Source: Nocardia arthritidis NBRC 100137 (GTDB taxonomy: Bacteria; Actinomycetota; Actinomycetes; Mycobacteriales; Mycobacteriaceae). From it: a DNA stretch of 45,609 nt. The notes under the pieces were generated by a model, which had not been told where the DNA came from, searched no databases, and saw only the letters and a program-made list of their open reading frames with translations. The stretch is from positions 1 to 45,609 of the forward strand of contig NZ_BDBB01000031.1 of the NCBI RefSeq assembly GCF_001612765.1, written 5' to 3'. The position numbers and the translations under genes are program-made. Shown here one piece after another: positions 39,654 through 45,609 of the stretch; within the stretch, counting starts at the first letter, position 1, and the number at the start of each line of letters is the position of its first letter.

Positions 39654-40718
39654 TCACTTGCCCGCCCGGCGGATGTACAGCAGTTTGTCGCCCGCCTCGA
39701 CCGCGTCCACTTCCGGCTCGCCGACCCGGTGGAGCACCCCGTTGCGCACCACGCCGAGGACGATATCGCTGAGATGCCGCGGCGAGCCGCCGATCTCGGA
39801 CGACTCCACCTCACGCTCGGCGACGGCGAAGCCCTCCTCCGGGGTGAGCAGGTCCTCCATCATCTCCACGACCGTGGGGGTGGTCGTCGCGATGCCGAGC
39901 AACCGGCCCGCGGTCTCCGAGGACACCACCACCGAGTTCGCGCCGGACTGCCGCACCAGATGGGTGTTCTCCGCCTCCCGGATCGACACCACGATCTTGG
40001 CGGCCTTGTTCAGCTCGCGGGCGGTCAGGGTGACCAGCACGGCGGTGTCGTCCCGGTTGGTGGCGACGACCACCGACTCGGCGTTCTGCGCACCGGCCAG
40101 CCGCAGCACGTCGGATTGGGTGGCCGAGCCGTGCACCGTGACCAGCCCGGCGTTCGCGGCCGCCTCCAAGGCGATCATGTCGGTGTCGACCACGACGATG
40201 TCGGCGGGTTGCACCCCGTCACCGAGCATGGCGTCGATCGCGGTCCTCCCCTTGGTGCCGTATCCGACGACCACGGTGTGATTGCGCACGGTGTGCCTCC
40301 ATCGCTGAATCTTGAAAGCCTGCCGGGAACGTTCGGTCAGCACGCTGAGTGTGGTTCCGACCAGGACGATCAGGAACAGGATGCGCAGCGGCGTGATGAT
40401 GACGATGTTCGCCAGCCGCGCCTCGGGCGTCACCGGGTGGATGTCGCCGTATCCGGTGGTCGACAGCGACACCGTCGCGTAGTAGAACGCGTCCAGGAAC
40501 GACAGTTCGCTGGCCGAGTTGTCGTGGTAGCCGTCGCGCCCGATGTAGACCACCAGCGCGGCCAGGAACAGCAGCGCGGTCGCGAACAGCACCCGCCTGG
40601 TCAGTGAAATCCATGGACTGGTCTGCACTTCCGGGATGCGCAGCACGCCGACCAAGGCGAAATCGGGGCGGCTGGCCAATTCCAGTTTGCGCGCTCGCTC
40701 ACCGAACACAGGGCACAC
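39654..40718 (-). CDS. Potassium channel with RCK/TrkA domains (Rv3200c homologue)
   Basis: 354 residues from a GTG at 40718 (start not certain; a second GTG is three codons in). Two membrane helices flank the pore loop with the selectivity filter TTGYGD. An RCK domain follows (HTVVVGYGTKGRTAIDAML; VVVDTDMIALEAAANAGL; VHGSATQSDVLRLAGAQNA), then a TrkA-C-like domain. It would conduct K+ under control of a cytosolic ligand. It is 46 bp downstream of the nudC start on the same strand side, with nudC transcribed after it. Confidence 0.9.
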   Translation of the reverse strand: MCPVFGERARKLELASRPDFALVGVLRIPEVQTSPWISLTRRVLFATALLFLAALVVYIGRDGYHDNSASELSFLDAFYYATVSLSTTGYGDIHPVTPEARLANIVIITPLRILFLIVLVGTTLSVLTERSRQAFKIQRWRHTVRNHTVVVGYGTKGRTAIDAMLGDGVQPADIVVVDTDMIALEAAANAGLVTVHGSATQSDVLRLAGAQNAESVVVATNRDDTAVLVTLTARELNKAAKIVVSIREAENTHLVRQSGANSVVVSSETAGRLLGIATTTPTVVEMMEDLLTPEEGFAVAEREVESSEIGGSPRHLSDIVLGVVRNGVLHRVGEPEVDAVEAGDKLLYIRRAGK

Positions 40719-41064
40719 CCGTCATCTCGTCGCCAGCGTCGGTCATCCCCGGCATTCCTCGTCCCTCCGGCACAGCAGGGGAGCCTACTGTGTTTGTTTT
40801 TCCAGCGCCTGCGGCGCTGGGTGTTCGCGGCCCTTTTACGGCCGGCGAACGGCGCATACTCGGTCCCGCTTCGCTCGAAACCGGGAGTCGAGGTGCGCGG
40901 GCCGCGTCGTCAACGGACGATGCTCGCTACGGGCGATTGCCGGTCTCCCGCCGACGGGACCATGCGGGTTTCGGGCCTGCGCGCCGTTCGAGACGCGGAC
41001 AATCGGGTCCGGCTCGGAGCGACCCGGGCTCGACGCGAAGCAGCCTGGATGTAAGGGTTTCCTC
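40719..41064. other. Divergent intergenic region, K+ channel / DoxX-like gene
   Basis: 346 bp. A T-rich stretch (about 40790-40803) is followed by an 8-bp hairpin CCAGCGCC-TGC-GGCGCTGG (40802-40820) and an imperfect dyad near 40823-40850 (GTTCGCGGCC with GGCCGGCGAAC). No gene seen; it probably carries both promoters. Confidence 0.4.
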
Positions 41065-41478
41065 ATGGCTGAAAACACGCTGACATCCGTGTCCGACGGC
41101 GGGCGGCGGCCTGCGCTGGCGCTGGCCGCCCTGCTGTTCGGCGCGGGGGTGTTGCATTTCGTCCGGCCGAAGCCTTTCGATTCGATCGTGCCGCGCTTCC
41201 TGCCCGGACGCGCTCGCGACTACACCTACGCTTCCGGCGTGGCCGAGATCGGCGTCGCCGCCGCGCTCGCGATTCCGCGTACCCGCAGCATCGGCGGACG
41301 CCTCGCGGCGCTGCTGTTCATCGCGGTGCTCCCGGCCAACGTGCAGTTCACCGCGGACATGCTGGCCAGCGAGAAGGCGCCGCGGCTGGTCAAGATCGGC
41401 TCGGCGCTGCGGCTGCCGTTGCAGATTCCGCTCGTCACTCAGGCGCTGGCGGTGAGCCGGCGGGCGCGGCGTTCCTGA
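41065..41478 (+). CDS. DoxX-like small membrane protein
   Basis: 137 residues from the ATG at 41065 (AAGGG upstream). Four membrane helices: ALALAALLFGAGVLHFV, YASGVAEIGVAAALAIP, LAALLFIAVLPANVQFT and IPLVTQALAVS, with FVRPKPFDSIVPRFLPGRAR after the first, as in DoxX/DUF-type integral membrane proteins. Its last 14 codons overlap the 3' end of adnB on the other strand by 44 bp. Confidence 0.75.
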   Translation: MAENTLTSVSDGGRRPALALAALLFGAGVLHFVRPKPFDSIVPRFLPGRARDYTYASGVAEIGVAAALAIPRTRSIGGRLAALLFIAVLPANVQFTADMLASEKAPRLVKIGSALRLPLQIPLVTQALAVSRRARRS

Positions 41479-44400
41479 TCAACTCGGCCAGCTCCTGCGG
41501 ACCGGCCAGGTTGACCGGCGCGATGGTGCGACCAGTGCGCACGTAGTGGAACGCGGCGCCGATCCGGTCCAGCATCTCGTGCTCGGGCCGTCCCTCGCGC
41601 GCGGCCATCAGCCGCGCCCACGCCAAGCGATAGACGGCCAGCTGCATGGCGACCGCCGCTTCCTCGGCGGCGCTGGGCTCTGCGCCGGTCTTCCAGTCGA
41701 CCACGGTCCACCGCCCGCCCGGTTCGGCGAACACCGCGTCCATCCGGCCGCGGATGACGGTGCCCGCGATCGATGTCTCGAACGGAATCTCCACCTCGAT
41801 CGGGCTGCGATCGGCCCACCGCGAGTTCAGGAACGCCTCCTGCATCGCGGTCAGCTCCGCGTCCAGGCCCGCGTCGGCCGCACCGCTGTCGGCCGCACCG
41901 GGCAGTTCGTCCAGACCGAGCAGGCGCGTGGAGCCGAACCACCGCTGCACCCAGGCGTGGAAGGCGGTACCGCGGCGGGCCAGCGGATTCGGCGGGTAGG
42001 GCAACGGGCGACGCAGGCGGGCGGCGAGTCTCGCCGGGTCGGCGCGCAGCTCGACCAGGGCGGTCGCCGCGATCTGACCGGGTAGCTCGACCTCCTCGGC
42101 GGCGACCGCGGCGGCCCGGTGTTCGGTCAGCAGGGCGTCGACGTCGGCGGCCCAGCCTTCGGGATCGCCGGGGTCGGGCGCGGGCTGGGTGTGCTCGGGC
42201 CGGAACCGGTCCTCCGGCGGGGGCGGAGCGAAACCGGTCGCGGCGAATGCCGGCTCGCCTGCGGACAGGTATTCCTCCACCGGGTCCGGCGCCGTACCGA
42301 AATAGGGTTCGACGTCCGCGTAGGGGTCGGCGTATTCGGTTGCGATGACTTCGAAGTCATTCGCGAACTCGTCCGGCGGGTACTCATCGTCGGGCGGGTA
42401 GTAGTCCGGTTCGTACGCGAGATCCGGCTCGTCTTCCGGCGGCGGGGGCGCCATCTCGACACGGTCGGGTCCGGGGCTGCGGTCCGCGGCGGCGCCGGAC
42501 GAGTCCGGGCCGTGGCGCTCGGCATCGGGGGGACGGGCACGCAGTTCGGCCAGCGCGGCGCGGACCAGCGCGGCGCCCTGTTCGATGGGGTCGCGGCGGG
42601 TGCTGAGCGGGTCGCGCGGCCACTCGGCGGTCGCCGGGTTGTCAGTGAAGGGGTTGACGGCGTCGGCGGCGGGCGGGTCGTCCCAGCGGTCGATCGTCAA
42701 GACGTCGTGGGCTGGGCTTTGCGGGTCCTGGTGCGCGTGCTTCAGTTCCAGCAGGAAATCCGAGGGTCCTTTCGGGGAACTGCCGGTCTCCGCCCAGTGG
42801 TGGGCCGAAACCAGCAGGACGCGTTCGGTTCTGGTGAGCGCGACGTAGAACAGGCGGCGTTCCTCATCGATCCGGCGGCGTTCCAGCGCCTCCTTGTGCG
42901 CTTTGATCGCGCGGTCGAGGTCCGCGCGGTCGTACAGGTCGGTGAGATCGAGTACGGGCACGCCCTCGGCCGCGTCGTCCTGCTGACGGTCACCCCGCAG
43001 CGACGTCGGCAGTTCCGCCAGCGCGCCCAGCCACGTACCGGAGCCGACTTTGGACGGGAACACGCCCTCCACCACGTGCGGGACCGCGACGATCTCCCAT
43101 TCCAGGCCTTTCGCCGCATGCACGGTCAGTACCTGCACGCGGTCCTTGGCGACCTCGACCTCGCCCGGCTCCAGACCGTTCTCGACCTCCTCCGCGGCGG
43201 CGAGAAACGCGAGCAGCCCGCCGAGCGAGGCGCCGGTGTCCGCGGCGTACCCGGCTACGACTTCGGCGAACGCGTCCAGATGCTCGCGTCCGGCCCCGGT
43301 ACCCGCCATGGCTCGCCGCGTCTGGGTCTCCACACCGACGCCGATGGTGCGCTCGACGTCGGCGACCAATTCCGCCAGCGGTTGACCGCTGCGTTCGCGC
43401 AACGCGGCCAACTCCCGGCCCAGCGCCTCGATACGGGCGAACCCGGCGGAGGAGTACTGGTCCGGCGGACCGGGGTCGGCGATCGCGTCGGCCAGCCCGG
43501 CCTGTTCGGCGGGTTCCGGCGCCACCTCGCGCAACGCCTCGTCCAGCGCGGCACCGTCGGCGATCTCGGCCGGACCCTGGGAACCGGGACGCCGGATCGA
43601 CAGGTCCCTGGCGCGGCGATCGAGGGCGGCGATGTCGGCGACGCCGATGCGCCAGCGCGCGCCGGTCAGCACGCGCATGGCGGCGCTGCCCGAGCCGGGT
43701 TCGGCGATCAACCGCAGGGTGGCGACGACGTCGGCGACCTCCGGCGTGGCGAGCAATCCGCCGAGCCCCACGATCTCCACCGGAAGCCCTTGCGCGCGAA
43801 GGGCTTCCGCGAGCGGTGCGGCATCGGCGTTGCGCCGCACCAGTACCGCCGAGGTGGGCGGGGGCTGTTGCGCCGCGCGCCGGGCGGTCCACTCCGCAGC
43901 GATCCGCTCGGCCACCCAGTCACGTTCGGCGGCGACGGTGTCGGTCAACGCGAGCGCCACCAGCCCCGGCCCGGCGTCGGGCTTGGCGCGCAACGCGTCG
44001 ACCGTCACCCCGCCGCCCTCGATAGCCTTGCGCCGCAACGGTTCCGCGACCAGGTTCGCCAGCGCCAGCGCTTCCGGCGGATTGCGCCAGCTGGTCAGCA
44101 GCGCCAGCGTGGGTGCGGGAACGCCCGGCGCAGTGGGGAAATCGGTGGCGAACCGGGGCAGATTCGCCGCCGAGGCACCGCGCCAGCCGTAGATCGACTG
44201 CATCGGATCGCCCACGGCGGTCACGGCAAGGCGTTGCCCGTCGTGCGGTTGCGAGCGCTGATCGCGCCGCTGGGCTGGGGCGTGCGGGTCATGCGCACCG
44301 GCGAACCGCGGTGGCCCTTCTCCCCCCGTGTCGACGCGCCGCATGCCTGGCGCCGAGTCGCCGGGACGGGCGCCGGCGGTCTGCGAAGACTCGTTGTCCG

Positions 44401-45609
44401 GCATCTGGTCCGGCTCGCGCTTTCCCATGCCGGACTGCGGGGCACGGCTGCCCTGTGTGAGCCGGTCGGCGGCCGGATCGCGAGCATCGTCCACCGACGC
44501 CCCCCGTTGCCCCGTAGATGGATCGAGATGCGTCTCGTCGCGCGCGGAGTTGAAAGCGCCTCCGCCCGACACATCCGGGCTCCCACCGAGGCCGTGTGGC
44601 TCGCGGGCCGCCGTGCTGGCGTCCGGCTGATCTCCATCCACCCTGGGCCACTGTGGATTCAGCTCGCCCGGCTCGCCCGCGCCGCCGCGCCGCAGATACC
44701 CTTCCTGTCCCGGCGAATCGGCGTGCGCGGCCGAACTGGGCGACACATCGCCCGGCGCCGAGCCACCCCAGAGCGGCTGGCCGACATTCTGCGGATGCGC
44801 GCCGGGGCGCACCACCCGCTCGGAATCGGTAAAGACTTCTGCGCGTGGCGAATCCCGGCTTCCGGCGGTGGCGCAATCACCATTCGCTTCCCGAGATACG
44901 TCGGGTGCGTCGACCCTGTGCGTCGATACCTGGTCCGACGCACCCTCCGGCGCACCGCCGAACAGGGCGGCGAGCAGGACGCGCTGGGCGTGGCCGGTGT
45001 CCTGGTATTCGTCGAGCAGCACCAGGCGGAACCGGGCGCGTTCGGCGGCGGCGACCTCGGGGTGCTCGGCGGCCAATCGCGCGGCCAGGGACATCTGCGC
45101 GCCGAAATCCAGTGCGCCGCGGCGGCGCAACGCCTCGCTGAGCTGTTGCACCAGCGGCAGCAGCGCGACCCGCTCCCGCTGCACCTGCACGATGTTGAGC
45201 AGCGTTTGACTCGGCCCGCCCCGCTGCCGCGGACCGGCGGGCAGCGTGTGCACCAGCTTCGCCAGTTCGGTGTGCGCCTCGGCCAGTTCCTCCGGCTCGA
45301 CCAGATGCTCGGCGAGCTGTCCGGACAGCGCGAGCACCGCCTCGGTGACCGACACGGGGGTGCGTTCGGTCTCCAGGTCGCCGTCCCAGGTGCGGACCAC
45401 CTGGTGGGCGAGTTGCCAGAGCTGGGTCTCGGTGAGCAGGGCCGCCGAGGGTTCCACCGGAAGCAGCAGGCCGTGTTCGGTGAGCAACCTGCCCGCGTAC
45501 GAGTGGTAGGTGCTGATCTCCGGTTCCGCGCCGGTCAGCTGCGCGCGCAGCCGGCCGCTCGGGTCGAGTTCGCGCAGCAGCGGCGCGCCGGCCAGCCGGG
45601 CCAGCCGGG
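41435..45609 (-). CDS. adnB: AdnB-type helicase-nuclease subunit (partial, 5' end outside window)
   Basis: About 1390 codons lie in the window; the reading frame is open to 45609 and the start is beyond it. UvrD/RecB-like motor: ISTYHSYAGRLLTEHGLLLP, motif II LVLLDEYQDTGHAQR, motif III VTAVGDPMQSIYGWRGAS, LLTSWRNPPEALALAN, VQVLTVHAAKGLEWEIVAVP and RLFYVALTRTERVLLVSA. C-terminal RecB-type nuclease: GTAFHAWVQRWFG, VVDWKTGAEPS and MQLAVYRLAWA. AdnAB resects double-strand breaks. Two odd parts: a ~240-residue low-complexity block between motifs II and III (44233-44955), and an acidic Tyr/Pro-rich linker before the nuclease (about 42165-42530). Neighbour of the K+ channel, as Rv3201c. Confidence 0.9.
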   Translation of the reverse strand, partial: RLARLAGAPLLRELDPSGRLRAQLTGAEPEISTYHSYAGRLLTEHGLLLPVEPSAALLTETQLWQLAHQVVRTWDGDLETERTPVSVTEAVLALSGQLAEHLVEPEELAEAHTELAKLVHTLPAGPRQRGGPSQTLLNIVQVQRERVALLPLVQQLSEALRRRGALDFGAQMSLAARLAAEHPEVAAAERARFRLVLLDEYQDTGHAQRVLLAALFGGAPEGASDQVSTHRVDAPDVSREANGDCATAGSRDSPRAEVFTDSERVVRPGAHPQNVGQPLWGGSAPGDVSPSSAAHADSPGQEGYLRRGGAGEPGELNPQWPRVDGDQPDASTAAREPHGLGGSPDVSGGGAFNSARDETHLDPSTGQRGASVDDARDPAADRLTQGSRAPQSGMGKREPDQMPDNESSQTAGARPGDSAPGMRRVDTGGEGPPRFAGAHDPHAPAQRRDQRSQPHDGQRLAVTAVGDPMQSIYGWRGASAANLPRFATDFPTAPGVPAPTLALLTSWRNPPEALALANLVAEPLRRKAIEGGGVTVDALRAKPDAGPGLVALALTDTVAAERDWVAERIAAEWTARRAAQQPPPTSAVLVRRNADAAPLAEALRAQGLPVEIVGLGGLLATPEVADVVATLRLIAEPGSGSAAMRVLTGARWRIGVADIAALDRRARDLSIRRPGSQGPAEIADGAALDEALREVAPEPAEQAGLADAIADPGPPDQYSSAGFARIEALGRELAALRERSGQPLAELVADVERTIGVGVETQTRRAMAGTGAGREHLDAFAEVVAGYAADTGASLGGLLAFLAAAEEVENGLEPGEVEVAKDRVQVLTVHAAKGLEWEIVAVPHVVEGVFPSKVGSGTWLGALAELPTSLRGDRQQDDAAEGVPVLDLTDLYDRADLDRAIKAHKEALERRRIDEERRLFYVALTRTERVLLVSAHHWAETGSSPKGPSDFLLELKHAHQDPQSPAHDVLTIDRWDDPPAADAVNPFTDNPATAEWPRDPLSTRRDPIEQGAALVRAALAELRARPPDAERHGPDSSGAAADRSPGPDRVEMAPPPPEDEPDLAYEPDYYPPDDEYPPDEFANDFEVIATEYADPYADVEPYFGTAPDPVEEYLSAGEPAFAATGFAPPPPEDRFRPEHTQPAPDPGDPEGWAADVDALLTEHRAAAVAAEEVELPGQIAATALVELRADPARLAARLRRPLPYPPNPLARRGTAFHAWVQRWFGSTRLLGLDELPGAADSGAADAGLDAELTAMQEAFLNSRWADRSPIEVEIPFETSIAGTVIRGRMDAVFAEPGGRWTVVDWKTGAEPSAAEEAAVAMQLAVYRLAWARLMAAREGRPEHEMLDRIGAAFHYVRTGRTIAPVNLAGPQELAELIRNAAPAGSPPAPE

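Noticed and set aside
41435..41478. 44-bp convergent overlap of the DoxX-like gene and adnB
   Set aside because: Small tail-to-tail overlaps are common; not unusual enough for a separate finding.
44113..45209. Plus-strand and alternate-frame ORFs within the AdnB insertion
   Set aside because: They arise because the insertion is low-complexity; no start signals or motifs.
1..45609. CRISPR arrays, insertion sequences, prophage or conjugative elements
   Set aside because: No spacer-repeat pattern, transposase, integrase or terminal inverted repeats were seen.

Overview
The window is high-GC actinobacterial DNA, most consistent with Nocardia or a close relative in the Mycobacteriales. About 31 genes can be named. 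The right-hand third (24275-45609) keeps gene for gene the order known from Mycobacterium tuberculosis Rv3193c to Rv3201c: UPF0182, (PPA1309), PDZ/Lon-like protease, zincin-like hydrolase, cyclodehydratase-like protein, AarF-type kinase, whiB7, uvrD2, mycoredoxin, nudC, potassium channel, adnB. The left part is accessory or lineage-specific.

Layout. 120-779 is a methyltransferase behind two copies of a 19-bp dyad. 905-5787 holds a GT39/YkcB-like membrane glycosyltransferase and a PhoP/PhoR-type two-component system; both promoters carry three heptamers at 11-bp spacing that resemble the mycobacterial PhoP box. 5925-9619 has a PIG-L deacetylase, a small membrane protein, a secreted peptide, galE, a candidate 26-residue microprotein and a DUF47/PhoU-like protein. 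9633-14685 looks like a photo-oxidative stress module: photolyase, lipocalin, a MerR-B12 (LitR/CarH-type) regulator and a TIGR01777 epimerase, with a shared 11-bp-spaced operator at three places. 14836-17506 is a steroid-flavoured group (5-alpha-reductase-like protein, ketosteroid-isomerase-like protein, sterol desaturase) with a textbook KstR box in the divergent promoter. 17715-19528 is a NarL-type two-component pair, and 19731-20537 a two-domain VOC protein.

21182-22936 is a tightly overlapping operon for a trisected cobalt-type nitrile hydratase / thiocyanate-hydrolase-like enzyme plus a P15K-like activator, with a perfect CRP-type site upstream. An initiator tRNA-Met follows on the other strand, then an rpf gene whose promoter has two tandem CRP-type sites.

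In the conserved right part the main points are the whiB7 leader (promoter, long upstream ORF, competing hairpins, ribosome-site sequestration), an SRPBCC-MarR operon with a 26-bp palindromic operator and eight 15-bp tandem repeats at the MarR start, and an adnB gene with an approximately 240-residue low-complexity insertion between helicase motifs II and III. No CRISPR array, insertion sequence, prophage or rRNA gene was seen. All homology statements come from recognising motifs and remembered family sequences, not from searches.
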